Of a DNA stretch of 64,000 nucleotides, positions 1 to 9,012 are shown piece after piece; the stretch's first letter is position 1; each line of letters starts with the position of its first letter. The stretch lies in contig NZ_FMCV01000001.1 of NCBI RefSeq assembly GCF_900091565.1, positions 248,001-312,000 of the forward strand, read 5' to 3'. The position numbers were made by a program, and so were the translations under genes. This DNA is from Micromonospora marina. Lineage in GTDB: Bacteria > Actinomycetota > Actinomycetes > Mycobacteriales > Micromonosporaceae. Under the pieces are notes generated by a model. The model was not told the DNA's origin and did no database searches. It worked only from the letters and a program-made list of their open reading frames with translations.

Positions 1-102
1 TGGGCCCTCATCGTCGGCCTGGTCTGGATCGCCGTCATCGTGGTGGGATGTTGCCTCCTCGGCGGCCTGGCTGGTCTCGCCGGCGACAGCGGCACGAACT
101 GA
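1..102 (+). CDS. C-terminal end of a small membrane protein (partial)
   Basis: The window opens inside a reading frame whose last 33 residues are visible and which stops at TGA 100-102. The segment is a hydrophobic helix (ALIVGLVWIAVIVVGCC) followed by a Gly/Ala-rich tail ending in GDSGTN. The next gene in the same direction, 34 nt downstream, is a DUF4190-type protein with similar helices, so this is probably a paralogous small membrane protein. The N-terminus lies outside the window and no function can be given. Confidence 0.6.
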   Translation, partial: WALIVGLVWIAVIVVGCCLLGGLAGLAGDSGTN

Positions 103-136
103 CTGACGAACAGAACCGACCTGAGGAGCACCTGAC

Positions 137-679
137 ATGCAGCCCGGTTACCCCGGACAGGACCCGTACGGCCAGCAGCCGAACCAGGACCCGACCGCCC
201 AGCCGAACGACCCGTACGCGCAGCCGCCGCAGGCCCCGCAGTACGGACAGCAGCCGCAGTACGGACAGCAGCCGACCTCGGGCCAGCCGTACGGCCAGCC
301 CACCTCGGGTCAGCCCGCCTACGGTCAGGACCCGTACGCGCAGCAGCAGCCGTACGGCGCCGCGCCGCAGTACCCGGCCGCCGGCTACCCGGGCGGCCCG
401 GGGCCGGGGCAGGGGCAGAACAACACGATGGGCCTGATCGGCATGATCGTCGGCATCACGTCGATCGTGCTCGGCCTGTGCTGCCCGCTGCTGGGTGTCC
501 CGGCCGGTATCGCGGCCGTGATCCTCGGCGTGCTGGGTCAGAAGAAGGTCCAGTCCGGTGAGGCCAGCAACGCCGGCCAGGCGAGGGCCGCCCTGATCTG
601 CGGTGCCGTCGGTGTGGTCGTCGGCATCATCAGCGCCATCGCCGGCGCCGCGATCAACATGAACAACTTCGGTTCCTGA
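137..679 (+). CDS. DUF4190-type membrane protein with Gln/Pro/Tyr-rich N-terminus
   Basis: 180 residues. The first ~95 are low complexity, with repeated QYGQQP, TSGQPYGQ and DPYAQ units, presumably a disordered cytoplasmic tail. Two hydrophobic hairpin helices follow at about residues 98-133 and 150-174, separated by a short GQKKVQSGEASNAGQARA loop, the layout of DUF4190 proteins. ATG 137 is preceded by GAGGAG with 8-nt spacing, which supports the start. A strong hairpin follows the stop codon. No enzymatic motif is present and the family has no established function; a membrane role is inferred from topology alone. Confidence 0.75.
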   Translation: MQPGYPGQDPYGQQPNQDPTAQPNDPYAQPPQAPQYGQQPQYGQQPTSGQPYGQPTSGQPAYGQDPYAQQQPYGAAPQYPAAGYPGGPGPGQGQNNTMGLIGMIVGITSIVLGLCCPLLGVPAGIAAVILGVLGQKKVQSGEASNAGQARAALICGAVGVVVGIISAIAGAAINMNNFGS

Positions 680-690
680 CCGTCGTACGA

Positions 691-724
691 CGAGGGGCGT
701 CCGGCGACCGCCGGGCGCCCCTCG
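691..724. terminator. Bidirectional hairpin between convergent genes
   Basis: CGAGGGGCG (691-699) pairs with CGCCCCTCG (716-724), and an inner CCGGC/GCCGG stem extends the hairpin. It lies between the DUF4190 gene (+) and the DUF6350 gene (-). There is no long U-tract, as is usual at this GC content. Confidence 0.55.
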
Positions 725-734
725 CGCGTCCCGG

Positions 735-2042
735 TCAGCGGGGCGGGGGCGTGCGGCGCGCCGGGCGGGTCAGCGTCCGGGTGGCGGCGGCACCCAGCAC
801 CGTCCCCACGCCGATCACCAGCGTGGCCACCGCGGCCACCGCCCACGGCGACGGGCCGATCTCGGCCAGCCGGCCACCGCCGAGCGACCCGCCGGAGGCC
901 GCCGCGAACAGCCCCAGCAGCGCGCCGGCGACCGGTCCCGCGAGCACGGCCGGCACCAGCAGCGCCGGCCAGCCCACCTCGGCGCGTTCCTCCGCCGCGG
1001 CACGCAGCAGCCGCCGGGCCAGGAGCCAGCCGGCCGCCATCGCGGCCAGCACCGGCACGGCCAGCAGCGCGCCACCGAGCCCGTCCATCGGGCCACGCGG
1101 CAGACCGGCCAGCAACGGTACGGCCGGCAGCGCGCCGACGGAGACCTCGCTCGTGCGGACGGCGGTGTCGGTGCCGACCGCGAACCCGGGGCCGAGCAGG
1201 TAACTCGCCGACCAGGCGGCCGCATTCGGCGCGTAGGCGAGGCTGACCAGGGTGATGCCCGCCTGGCCGGCCACCCCGGTCTGGTAGGCCCCGATCATGT
1301 CGGCCGCGTCGCCGCCACCGGTGGCCACCGCCAGCCCGGCCGCGCCGGCGCCCGCGCCGCACAGCAGCAGCGCCGCGACCAGTCCGGTACGCAGACCGTC
1401 GCGCACCGGCGGCGGGCAGCGTGCGGCCAGCAGCGCCCACACGCCTGTGGTGCGCAGGGCGCCGACCAGAGCGGCCGGTACGCCGAACGCGGCGAACACG
1501 AGCGCGGCGGTGACCGGGGAGACACGCAGGCCGCCCGCGTCGACAGCGAACGCGGCGAGCGCGCCGAGCAGCGCGTACCCGATGCCGACCGCGACTGCGA
1601 CGGTGAGCGCCTGGCGGGGTGAGCCGGCCCCGCGCGCGCCGACGGCCCGGCTGACGTGCACCCCGGCGCGGGTGAGCCGCCAGACGGCGAGCGCACTGAG
1701 CGCGAGCGGCGCCAGGCCGAGCGGCCCGGCGGTGGTCTGCAACGGCACCCCGTGCCCGAGCAGCCAGCCGGCCAGGCCGGCGCGCAACGCGCCGCCGAAC
1801 GATCCGGCGTCCTCGCTGAGCTGGGCCAGGCCCAGCACCGCGGAGACCGGCAGCCAGGAGGTCAGCGCCGCCCAGAGTGCAGCCACCCCCGCCGCGACCG
1901 GCAGCGGGGCCCGGCTGCGGCGCTCCTCACCCGATCGGGGGGCGGGCACCCGCGCGGCCGGGCGGGCACGGCCGGCCGGCCGGGCGCCGGCGGGGGGACC
2001 GGTGGCCGGACGGCGGGGCTGGTCAGGGGTGACGCGTGACAT
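735..2042 (-). CDS. DUF6350 polytopic membrane protein (PerM-like)
   Basis: 435 residues with a basic, Pro/Ala-rich N-terminal tail (about 1-45) followed by roughly nine to ten hydrophobic segments, many Ala/Leu/Gly rich. The length, composition and position just downstream of sucC-sucD match the DUF6350 family, whose mycobacterial member is the cell-division-associated protein PerM next to sucCD and purN. The assignment rests on topology plus synteny rather than on a catalytic motif. The ATG lies at 2042; the ribosome-binding site is weak. Function in division or envelope stability is inferred from the mycobacterial homologue only. Confidence 0.7.
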   Translation of the reverse strand: MSRVTPDQPRRPATGPPAGARPAGRARPAARVPAPRSGEERRSRAPLPVAAGVAALWAALTSWLPVSAVLGLAQLSEDAGSFGGALRAGLAGWLLGHGVPLQTTAGPLGLAPLALSALAVWRLTRAGVHVSRAVGARGAGSPRQALTVAVAVGIGYALLGALAAFAVDAGGLRVSPVTAALVFAAFGVPAALVGALRTTGVWALLAARCPPPVRDGLRTGLVAALLLCGAGAGAAGLAVATGGGDAADMIGAYQTGVAGQAGITLVSLAYAPNAAAWSASYLLGPGFAVGTDTAVRTSEVSVGALPAVPLLAGLPRGPMDGLGGALLAVPVLAAMAAGWLLARRLLRAAAEERAEVGWPALLVPAVLAGPVAGALLGLFAAASGGSLGGGRLAEIGPSPWAVAAVATLVIGVGTVLGAAATRTLTRPARRTPPPR

Positions 2043-2200
2043 CGTGTCTACTCTGGCACGCCGCGAGAAGGACGGCAGTCCGATACCGCGTCGGCAGCGT
2101 GGTGAGTTCGCCGATCCCCGGTCCCGTGGTGGTGTTCCGGTCTAGCCTCGGCCTCAGACGCGACAGTTCCCGTCGCGGCGCCGACCGCTCGGAGGAAGCC

Positions 2201-2470
2201 GTGCACGCTCCGTTTCCGCCGCCCCCGCCGCCACCGGCCGTCGGCCGGGACCGGACCACCCTCTGGGGCGTCCTCGGCATCGTCTTCGGCCTGTTCTGCT
2301 GCGGCATCCTGGGCATCGTCTTCGGCGCGCTGTCGATCCGCGACGCGCGGCGCAACGGCAGGTCGCAACTGCTCGGCTGGCTGGGCATCGCGTTCGGTGT
2401 GATCAACATCGTCGCCAGCGCCATCGTGAGCGCGCGGGGCAACTCGTACTACCCGTACTGGTATCGCTGA
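2201..2470 (+). CDS. Small DUF4190-type membrane protein
   Basis: 89 residues from GTG 2201, chosen because GGAGG (2191-2195) sits 5 nt upstream; an in-frame ATG at 2036 would add 55 basic residues unlike the family. A Pro-rich N-terminus (FPPPPPPPAVG) precedes two hydrophobic helices: TTLWGVLGIVFGLFCCGIL, then, after the charged SIRDARRNGR loop, LLGWLGIAFGVINIVASAIV. The protein ends in an aromatic tail (YYPYWYR). It resembles the DUF4190 gene at the start of the window. It lies convergent to sucD and is separated from it by a strong hairpin. Function unknown. Confidence 0.7.
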   Translation: MHAPFPPPPPPPAVGRDRTTLWGVLGIVFGLFCCGILGIVFGALSIRDARRNGRSQLLGWLGIAFGVINIVASAIVSARGNSYYPYWYR

Positions 2471-2474
2471 ACGC

Positions 2475-2508
2475 GAGAGGGCCGGCCGGTTCCCCGGTCG
2501 GCCCTCTC
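2475..2508. terminator. Bidirectional terminator between DUF4190 gene and sucD
   Basis: A 15-bp stem, GAGAGGGCCGGCCGG (2475-2489) with CCGGTCGGCCCTCTC (2494-2508), contains one G.U pair and a TTCC tetraloop. It lies between convergent stop codons. Confidence 0.75.
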
Positions 2509-2526
2509 GGCGCGTCGTACGGCCGC

Positions 2527-3414
2527 TCAGCGGCCGGACATGATCTCCCGCATCAGGTTGGCGGTCTCGGTCGGGGTCTTGCCGACCTTGACGCCCACCG
2601 CCTCCAGCGCCGCCTTCTTGGCGTCGGCGGTGCCCGCCGAGCCCGAGATGATCGCGCCGGCGTGGCCCATGGTCTTGCCGGGCGGGGCGGTGAAGCCGGC
2701 GATGTAGCCGACCACCGGCTTGGTGACGTTGGCCTTGATGAACTCGGCCGCCCGCTCCTCGGCGTCGCCACCGATCTCACCGATCATGACGATCGCGTCG
2801 GTCTCCGGGTCCGCCTCGAAGGCGGCCAGGGCGTCGATGTGGGTGGTGCCGATGATCGGGTCACCGCCGATGCCGACGCAGGTGGAGAAGCCGATGTCGC
2901 GCAGCTCGTACATCATCTGGTAGGTCAGCGTGCCGCTCTTGCTGACCAGGCCGATGCGGCCGGAGCCGGTGATGTCGGCCGGGATGATGCCGGCGTTCGA
3001 CGCGCCCGGCGAGGCGATGCCCGGGCAGTTCGGGCCGATGATCCGGGTGCGCTCGCCCTGGGCCCGGTTGTACGCCCAGAACGCGGCGGTGTCGTGCACC
3101 GGCACGCCCTCGGTGATCACCACGGCCAGGTCGATGCCGGCGTCGATCGCCTCGACCACGGCGGCCTTGGTGAACTGCGGCGGTACGAAGATGACAGTGA
3201 CGTCCGCGCCGGTGTCCTTCATCGCGTCCGCGACGGAGGCGAAGACGGGCAGCTCGGTGCCGTCGAAGTCGACAGTGGTGCCGGCCTTGCGCGGGTTGAC
3301 GCCGCCGACCACGTTGGTGCCGGCGGCGAGCATCCGCCGGGTGTGCTTCGAACCCTCGGAACCGGTCATCCCCTGCACGATGACCTTGGAGTCCTTGGTC
3401 AGCCAGATAGCCAT
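2527..3414 (-). CDS. sucD: Succinyl-CoA ligase [ADP-forming] subunit alpha
   Basis: 295 residues, normal length for SucD. The CoA-binding Rossmann domain comes first ([21 protein letters not shown]), with [10 protein letters not shown] and the IGPNCPGI segment typical of the alpha subunit. The ligase domain carries the active-site loop GHAGAIISG, whose His is phosphorylated during the cycle succinyl-CoA + ADP + Pi to succinate + ATP + CoA. The start ATG lies only 2 nt after the sucC stop, so the two are co-transcribed and probably translationally coupled. The enzyme acts in the cytoplasm in the TCA cycle as an alpha/beta complex with SucC. Confidence 0.97.
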   Translation of the reverse strand: MAIWLTKDSKVIVQGMTGSEGSKHTRRMLAAGTNVVGGVNPRKAGTTVDFDGTELPVFASVADAMKDTGADVTVIFVPPQFTKAAVVEAIDAGIDLAVVITEGVPVHDTAAFWAYNRAQGERTRIIGPNCPGIASPGASNAGIIPADITGSGRIGLVSKSGTLTYQMMYELRDIGFSTCVGIGGDPIIGTTHIDALAAFEADPETDAIVMIGEIGGDAEERAAEFIKANVTKPVVGYIAGFTAPPGKTMGHAGAIISGSAGTADAKKAALEAVGVKVGKTPTETANLMREIMSGR

Positions 3415-3416
3415 TG

Positions 3417-4595
3417 TCAGACCCCCGCAGCTGCCAGCTCGGCGGCCCGCTCGGCCGCGCCGTCCATGGTGTCGACCCGCTGGATCAGCGGGTTGGCCGC
3501 GCCGTCGAGGATCGCCCGACCGGCCTCGGCGTTGTTGCCGTCGAGGCGGACGACGAGCGGCTTGGTGGCCTTCTCGCCGCGCTGCTCCAGCAGCGCCAGC
3601 GCCTGCACGATGCCGTTGGCGACCGCGTCGCAGGCGGTGATGCCGCCGAAGACGTTGACGAAGACGCTCTTGACCGACGGATCGGACAGGACGATCTCCA
3701 GCCCGTTCGCCATCACCTCGGCGCTCGCGCCGCCGCCGATGTCGAGGAAGTTGGCCGGCTTGACGCCGCCGTGCCGCTCGCCCGCGTACGCGACCACGTC
3801 GAGCGTGGACATGACCAGGCCCGCGCCGTTGCCGATGATGCCGACCTCGCCGTCGAGCTTGACGTAGTTGAGGTCCTTGGCCTTCGCGGCCTGCTCCAGC
3901 GGGTCCACCGACGCCTGGTCGACCAGGGCCTCGTGGTCCGGGTGCCGGAACCCGGCGTTCTCGTCCAGGGTCACCTTGGCGTCCAGGAGCAGCAGCTTGC
4001 CGTCCTTGGTGGTGGCCAGCGGGTTCACCTCGACGAGCGTGGCGTCCTCGGCCACGAACGCCTGCCACAGCTTGACCGCCACCTCGACCACCTGGTCGGC
4101 GATCTCGGCCGGGAAGCCGGCCGCGGTGACGATCTCGCGCGCCTTGGCCTCGTCCACGCCGGTGTTGGCGTCGATCGGCGCCTTCACGACCCGCTCCGGG
4201 GTCTCGGCCGCGACCTGCTCGATGTCCATGCCGCCGGCCACGCTGGCGATGCAGAGGAAGGTGCGGTTCGCCCGGTCGAGCAGATACGAGAAGTAGTACT
4301 CCTCGGCCACGTCCGCGGTCACGGTGATCATGACCTTGTGGACGGTGTGACCCTTGATGTCCATGCCGAGGATGTCGGTGGCCCGGGCCACCGTCTCCTC
4401 CGCGCCCTCGGCCAGCTTCACGCCGCCGGCCTTGCCGCGGCCACCGACCTTCACCTGCGCCTTGACGACCACCCGGCCGCCGAGGCGTTCGGCGATCGCG
4501 CGGGCCTCCTCCGGGGTAGTGGCGACGCCGCCGGCGAGCACGGGCAAGCCGTGCCGCTCGAACAGGTCCCGCCCCTGGTACTCGTACAGGTCCAC
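3417..4595 (-). CDS. sucC: Succinyl-CoA ligase [ADP-forming] subunit beta
   Basis: 392 residues, starting GTG ([16 protein letters not shown]), the typical SucC N-terminus. An ATP-grasp domain spans about residues 1-230 ([20 protein letters not shown], then [14 protein letters not shown] and [10 protein letters not shown]), followed by a CoA-ligase domain with [12 protein letters not shown] and FVNVFGGIT. It provides the nucleotide-binding half of succinyl-CoA synthetase and is first in a sucC-sucD operon. A promoter-like pair is visible about 100-130 nt upstream. Sequence and context leave little doubt. Confidence 0.97.
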   Translation of the reverse strand: MDLYEYQGRDLFERHGLPVLAGGVATTPEEARAIAERLGGRVVVKAQVKVGGRGKAGGVKLAEGAEETVARATDILGMDIKGHTVHKVMITVTADVAEEYYFSYLLDRANRTFLCIASVAGGMDIEQVAAETPERVVKAPIDANTGVDEAKAREIVTAAGFPAEIADQVVEVAVKLWQAFVAEDATLVEVNPLATTKDGKLLLLDAKVTLDENAGFRHPDHEALVDQASVDPLEQAAKAKDLNYVKLDGEVGIIGNGAGLVMSTLDVVAYAGERHGGVKPANFLDIGGGASAEVMANGLEIVLSDPSVKSVFVNVFGGITACDAVANGIVQALALLEQRGEKATKPLVVRLDGNNAEAGRAILDGAANPLIQRVDTMDGAAERAAELAAAGV

Positions 4596-4698
4596 GATTG
4601 CGCGTCCCGTCCCGTCTCCGCGGCGCGCCGTCGCGCCGCCACCAGCTTCGGAAAATCAGTTTGACGCCTGTCATCAGAAGAGACAGGCCATTTGCCGC

Positions 4699-4726
4699 AG
4701 CCTAACGAGATGGGAACCGGCGGCAA
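4699..4726 (-). promoter_or_regulatory. Candidate sucCD promoter
   Basis: Read on the minus strand, TTGCCG (4726-4721) and TAGGCT (4704-4699) are separated by 16 nt, a plausible housekeeping sigma promoter. It would give a 5' leader of roughly 95 nt before the sucC GTG at 4595. Confidence 0.45.
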
Positions 4727-4940
4727 CCGAGCGGGTGCGGGGTGTGCGGTAATGCACAGGCCGGGGCGGCCGGGCGGTCCCGGCCGCGCCGGGCGTCAGC
4801 CGTCCGGGGGATGTCCGGGCCGGGGCGTAACCGCCCGTCGGGGGCGTCGTTGAGTGTGATGTCGGCGCGCTGGTCAAGCGCGACGACGGGAGCGGCCGAT
4901 GCCCTGTCGGTCGAGGGGTGGCGGCGGGGCATCGTGCATA

Positions 4941-4977
4941 GAGGGGCCGGGCGTGTGAGGGGTGCGTCCGGCCCCTC
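4941..4977 (-). terminator. Hairpin downstream of the B12-binding gene; remainder of gap empty
   Basis: GAGGGGCCGG (4941-4950) pairs with CCGGCCCCTC (4968-4977), 60 nt beyond the stop of the minus-strand B12-binding gene, and fits its terminator. Apart from this hairpin and the sucCD promoter, no coding sequence was recognised in the gap 4596-5037. Confidence 0.5.
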
Positions 4978-5037
4978 CCCCGTGCCCGGAGCCGCAAATG
5001 CGGTGGCCGGGCCCGCGGGGGCCGGGATCCGAGCCGG

Positions 5038-5442
<405 letters not shown>

Positions 5443-5701
5443 CTGCGCACACCTTTCACCGGCACTGCTGACCTTAACGAACGGTAACCCGGCCGGGCGG
5501 GAGGCGGGAAGCCGGGCCGGATCATCCCACATATGCGCCACCCCCTACCGCCCACCCGGGTACGCGGAAAGCCGGACACCTCCGCCGTTCGGTCACTGTC
5601 CGCGACGAACGGGCGGTCGACAGGCCATCCGACCGGCGGCACGAGATATGACAAGGTCGGATGGAATTGGACATAACGAATCGGCATTTCGGCGCTTCGG
5701 C

Positions 5702-5730
5702 TTGTGACAGGAGTGGCGGTTGGCTAACGT
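5702..5730 (+). promoter_or_regulatory. Candidate promoter and structured leader of the first M23 gene
   Basis: TTGTGA (5702-5707) and TAACGT (5725-5730) are separated by 17 nt. Transcription would start about 5737, leaving a leader of ~107 nt before GTG 5844. GTTGTC near 5738 can pair with GACAAC just before the ribosome-binding site GGAGGG. I looked for c-di-AMP (ydaO) riboswitch landmarks and did not find them. The rest of the gap 5443-5843 holds nothing else I recognise. Confidence 0.4.
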
Positions 5731-5843
5731 GTCCACGGTTGTCATCAGGTCCACGGACGGGTGACGACGCGACACCGGAGGTTCGAACGAGCTTCACCGA
5801 ACGGTCCGGAGTCGCATCGGATCCCCGACAACGGAGGGTGTGC

Positions 5844-6554
5844 GTGCGTCAGCGCCTGTCGTCTGAGCCCGATCGCTATCGCGGCCGTCGCCGCGTACCC
5901 ACCCCCCCGCGGAGCCGCTACGCCGCGGTGGTCACCACCGCGTTCGTCGGCGCCGGCATCGTCGCCATCGGCGCGAACGCCCTCCCCGACGCCAAGAGCG
6001 TCAACCCGTCGGTCCTCGACGAGCTCCGGCAGGCCTCGGTCGCCAGCCAGGACGCCGCCGCCCGGGCCGACAGCGCGGAGCGCCCGTCCCGCGCCGACCG
6101 CTCCGACAGCGAGGCCGCCGAGCAGGATCCGTGGCTCCTGCCGCTGCACGGCTACGACTTCAAGTCCCCCTACGGCATGCGCTGGGGCAAGCTGCACACC
6201 GGCATCGACCTGGTCGCCCCGGAGGGCACGCCCTACAAGGCGGTCCACGCCGGCACCGTCACCAAGGCCGGCTGGTTCGGCGGCTACGGCTACGCCGTCA
6301 TCGTCAAGCACTCCGACGGCAGCGAGGCCATCTACGGCCACTCCTCCGCGGTGACGGTCAAGGAGGGCCAGGAGGTGAAGGCCGGCGACCAGCTCGGCCT
6401 GGTCGGCAACACCGGGCACTCCTACGGCTCCCACCTGCACCTGGAGATCCATGTCAAGGGTCAGCCGGAGGACCCGGTGGCGTTCCTCAGGGATCGCGGA
6501 GTGGACATTCAGCTCGAAGTCGAGGCAGTTTACAGCGACGTAGCCGCGTCCTGA
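5844..6554 (+). CDS. M23 family metallopeptidase (LytM-type), membrane-anchored
   Basis: 236 residues from GTG 5844, chosen for GGAGGG (5833-5838) 5 nt upstream. A basic cytoplasmic start (VRQRLSSEPDRYRGRRR) is followed by one transmembrane or signal-anchor helix (about 27-47), an Ala/Ser/Asp-rich linker, and a C-terminal LytM domain (about 104-225). Zn ligands are visible in GKLHTGIDLVAP (HxxxD) and HLHLEIH (HxH). Such enzymes cleave peptide cross-bridges of peptidoglycan outside the membrane. A perfect terminator follows. A second, divergent-in-sequence M23 gene lies 260 nt downstream, so the pair may have related roles in wall remodelling. Confidence 0.9.
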   Translation: MRQRLSSEPDRYRGRRRVPTPPRSRYAAVVTTAFVGAGIVAIGANALPDAKSVNPSVLDELRQASVASQDAAARADSAERPSRADRSDSEAAEQDPWLLPLHGYDFKSPYGMRWGKLHTGIDLVAPEGTPYKAVHAGTVTKAGWFGGYGYAVIVKHSDGSEAIYGHSSAVTVKEGQEVKAGDQLGLVGNTGHSYGSHLHLEIHVKGQPEDPVAFLRDRGVDIQLEVEAVYSDVAAS

Positions 6555-6574
6555 CGCTCCGTACCGCCCCATCA

Positions 6575-6604
6575 CCGCCCGGACCGCACGGTCCGGGCGG
6601 TTTC
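6575..6604 (+). terminator. Rho-independent terminator after first M23 gene
   Basis: A perfect 11-bp stem, CCGCCCGGACC (6575-6585) with GGTCCGGGCGG (6590-6600), has a GCAC loop and is followed by TTTCGT. Confidence 0.85.
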
Positions 6605-6816
6605 GTCTGCGCCGATGTATGCCACGTCACACCTGCGGATGTGGGCGGGAACACATCGACGAATGATCATCTCTTCGGCCGAACCGGCCGACCTGTCGCA
6701 AACGGGACGCGTGGCAGCGACGCGGGCCACCGCCGCCACCCCCCGATACCCGCTGCGACCTGCACCGACACCAGTATTTCGAGGTCACGTGCCCCTCGAA
6801 ACCGATGAAGGACCCC

Positions 6817-7572
6817 GTGCAGCACAGCAGCCCCACCCCGGACAACGCTCCCGCCCGGCACCGGCGTCCGCGCCGCGCCCGGCGCACCGTCTACCTGGTC
6901 ACCGGCGCGGTAGCAGTGCTCGGCCTCGGCATCGGTGGCGTGGTCGCCACCACCGTCCCGTCCGACCCGAAGCCTGCCGCCGTCGACCTCGGCGTCGCGG
7001 CCCGCGCCGACGACGCCGCCCGCGCCGACCGTTCGGCCCGCGAACCGGTCACCCCGTCCGCCGTACCGGCCAGCCCGTCGCCGAGCCCGAGCGCCACCAC
7101 CCCGGCACCGAAGAAGACAGCGACGGCCAAGCCCAAGCCCAAGCCGACGAAGAAGCCAGTGGCGAAGAAGCCGACGTGGGTCATCCCGATGAAGGGCGCC
7201 GACATCACGTCCTGCTACGGGCCCCGCTGGGGCACCCAGCACGCCGGCATCGACTTCGCCATGCCGGCCGGCACGCCGATCCACGCCGCCGCGGCGGGCA
7301 CCGTGGTCAAGGCCGGTGACGTGGGCGACGGCTACGGCATCTCGGTCTTCATCGACCACCACAACGGCTACCTGACCCACTACGCCCACCAGAGCCGGCT
7401 CGCCGTCGGCGTCGGCGACACGGTCAAGGCCGATCAGGTCATCGGGTACGAAGGCTCCACCGGCGACTCCACCGGCCCGCACCTGCACTTCGAGGTGCAC
7501 CAGGGCGCGATGTGGAACCAGATCGACCCGGCGCCGTTCCTGCGCGCCCGGGGCGTCGACGTGGCCTGCTGA
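6817..7572 (+). CDS. M23 family metallopeptidase with Lys/Pro-rich linker
   Basis: 251 residues from GTG 6817, which has GAAGGA 4 nt upstream; ATG 6805 in the same frame is the alternative and lacks a good site. The basic N-terminus and one helix (about 22-45) suggest a signal anchor. Residues ~70-125 are low complexity (TPSAVPASPSPSPS, then Lys/Pro repeats such as KPKPKPTKK) and may cross or bind the wall. The LytM domain follows, with HAGIDFAMP and HLHFEVH zinc ligands and a GYEGSTGDSTGPH active-site loop. Predicted extracellular peptidoglycan endopeptidase. It ends in Cys as its last residue. Confidence 0.9.
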   Translation: MQHSSPTPDNAPARHRRPRRARRTVYLVTGAVAVLGLGIGGVVATTVPSDPKPAAVDLGVAARADDAARADRSAREPVTPSAVPASPSPSPSATTPAPKKTATAKPKPKPTKKPVAKKPTWVIPMKGADITSCYGPRWGTQHAGIDFAMPAGTPIHAAAAGTVVKAGDVGDGYGISVFIDHHNGYLTHYAHQSRLAVGVGDTVKADQVIGYEGSTGDSTGPHLHFEVHQGAMWNQIDPAPFLRARGVDVAC

Positions 7573-7740
7573 CCGCGTCTGTAGGTTCTCGAAAGAGATG
7601 TCCCATCCTCAAATGAGTTGACCACGGATCGTCCCATGGGAAGCTTGAGGCACGAGATGTCGCGGTGGCGTTCCGGTCGGGTACCGACGCTGTGGTCGAC
7701 TCGTCGCTTGATCATGTGGTTGTTGACGACGTTGCCGGTG

Positions 7741-8060
7741 GTCTGCCGGTGCGGGAACGGCCACACCGTCACCTGCCTCAACCACCCCGGCCTGCCCCGC
7801 GACGTCCGCCGCGCGGTCGAAGGCCAACGCATTGGATGGCAACGCCTGCACCGCTCCAGCAGATGCCGACCTACCCCAGCATGAACAGCGCGGCAGCAGC
7901 GCTCGGCCTGCACACCCAGAACCTCAACCTGCAACTGCAACGCCTCGAAGCCGACATCGGCGCCCAGCCACTCCTACGCGCACCGCACCGCTACGCGCCC
8001 ATGACCCCAACCCCAACCCCACGCGGCCAAAGCCTGCTCGACGATCTCGACCAGCCAGCC
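7741..8060 (+). pseudogene. Degraded LysR-type HTH gene fragment with a frameshift
   Basis: Two reading frames give consecutive parts of one recognisable domain: ...PRDVRRAVEGQRIGWQRLHR in one frame, then QQMPTYPSMNSAAAALG continuing into RLEADIGAQPLLR in the next. Restoring one base near 7855 (CGCTCCAG to CGCTTCCAG) joins them as LHRFQQMPTYPS. The second part is the winged helix-turn-helix of LysR-like proteins that actinomycetes carry in longer regulators. There is no start codon or full-length frame, and the effector domain is missing. It is read as a remnant in an accessory patch. Confidence 0.55.
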
Positions 8061-8161
8061 GTCCGCGAACTACTGCGCCGCTATGCCGGTGCCAACCAAC
8101 GCCCGACCCAAAGTCGGCCCCTACAATCGGCACCGCATCCAGCGAGCGATCCCGGCATGAC

Positions 8162-8195
8162 CGTGGGCCGCCGACGCGTACGCCGACGGCCCACG
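8162..8195. terminator. Hairpin between LysR remnant and phosphotransferase gene
   Basis: CGTGGGCCG (8162-8170) pairs with CGGCCCACG (8187-8195), with two further inner pairs after a mismatch, followed by TTTGA on the plus strand. It lies 16 nt beyond the stop of the minus-strand gene and may serve both directions. Confidence 0.45.
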
Positions 8196-8211
8196 TTTGA
8201 CGAAACCCGCT

Positions 8212-9012
8212 CTACACGCCGATGGCGTGTTCGAGCAGGTTGCGGTGCTGGATCATCCAATCAGCGGCGCGGGCCCGCCAGGCCAGCGCCCACAACGGTG
8301 CCGGATCGGTCGAGTCCGGCGTGATCCCGGCACGGGCCGCCTCAGCGGCGCAGTCCCGAATCGCCAGCTCGATCATCCGCCCGACAAACCCGTCCCGAGC
8401 AGCTACCGGCAGTTCATAGCCGTCCAGGAACAGCCGCAGGTGTCGCGCCCGCGTGGCGGCGTCCGGCAGGTCGTTGCGTTCGGCCACGTCATCGCCGTGC
8501 AATTGGGCGTTCCACCACCCGGCCACGGCAACCTCGTCGAGCGCGTCGACTGGCCCGGCCAGCTCCCAATCGATCAACGCCGCCGGACGACCATCGACGA
8601 TGGCGACGTGCCACGGCCCGGCATCGCAGTGCCCGATCAGCGAGCCCTCACCGGGACGGTGCATCCACCACGGCTGCCAGACCGCATCCGGCGGCGGCTC
8701 GAAACTGGCCGTGGCATGGTGCAGATCGCGCAGCAAAGCACCGGCCCGCCACACGCCCTCGTCCGACCAGGCGTAAGGGTGCACGAAGCTGCCCTCGATC
8801 CAGGTCAGCACCTCGTTGCCGTCGGCGTCGACGCCGTCGCCGACCACCCGCGGACAGCCTGAGAATCCGACCTGTTCCAAATGGCGCAGCAGAGCATGCA
8901 CAGTGCCGGTCCACGGCCGGACCGGACGACGCACGGTGTTCCCCACGCGAACAGCGCGGCTGGGGCCGCCTTCGGCCGCCGGCAGCGGCTCGAAGGAGGA
9001 TACGGAATCCAC
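8212..9012 (-). CDS. Aminoglycoside phosphotransferase (APH)-fold protein
   Basis: 266 residues from GTG 9012, with GAGGAG 6 nt upstream. The C-lobe shows an APH-type catalytic loop at residues 127-135 (GHCDAGPWH: His128, Asp130) and a metal-binding segment LIDWE (Asp148). The usual HGDxxxxN loop has Cys for Gly and His135 for the Asn, seen in a group of actinobacterial APH-like proteins as far as I recall. The N-lobe is short (RVGNTVRRPVRPWTGTVHAL). Substrate unknown; calling it a resistance gene would be unsupported. It sits alone beside a LysR remnant in a lower-GC patch. Confidence 0.75.
   Translation of the reverse strand: MDSVSSFEPLPAAEGGPSRAVRVGNTVRRPVRPWTGTVHALLRHLEQVGFSGCPRVVGDGVDADGNEVLTWIEGSFVHPYAWSDEGVWRAGALLRDLHHATASFEPPPDAVWQPWWMHRPGEGSLIGHCDAGPWHVAIVDGRPAALIDWELAGPVDALDEVAVAGWWNAQLHGDDVAERNDLPDAATRARHLRLFLDGYELPVAARDGFVGRMIELAIRDCAAEAARAGITPDSTDPAPLWALAWRARAADWMIQHRNLLEHAIGV

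Noticed and set aside
2662-4664. Two long plus-strand frames
   Set aside because: Antisense to sucC and sucD, without ribosome-binding sites or family motifs.
4727-5037. Possible small gene between sucC and the B12-binding gene
   Set aside because: No frame combines a start, a ribosome-binding site and a recognisable protein; only a terminator-like hairpin is supported.
5737-5843. Possible c-di-AMP (ydaO) riboswitch before the first M23 gene
   Set aside because: The leader is structured and the gene class is right, but the conserved ydaO sequence blocks are not present; only a 6-bp long-range pairing was found.
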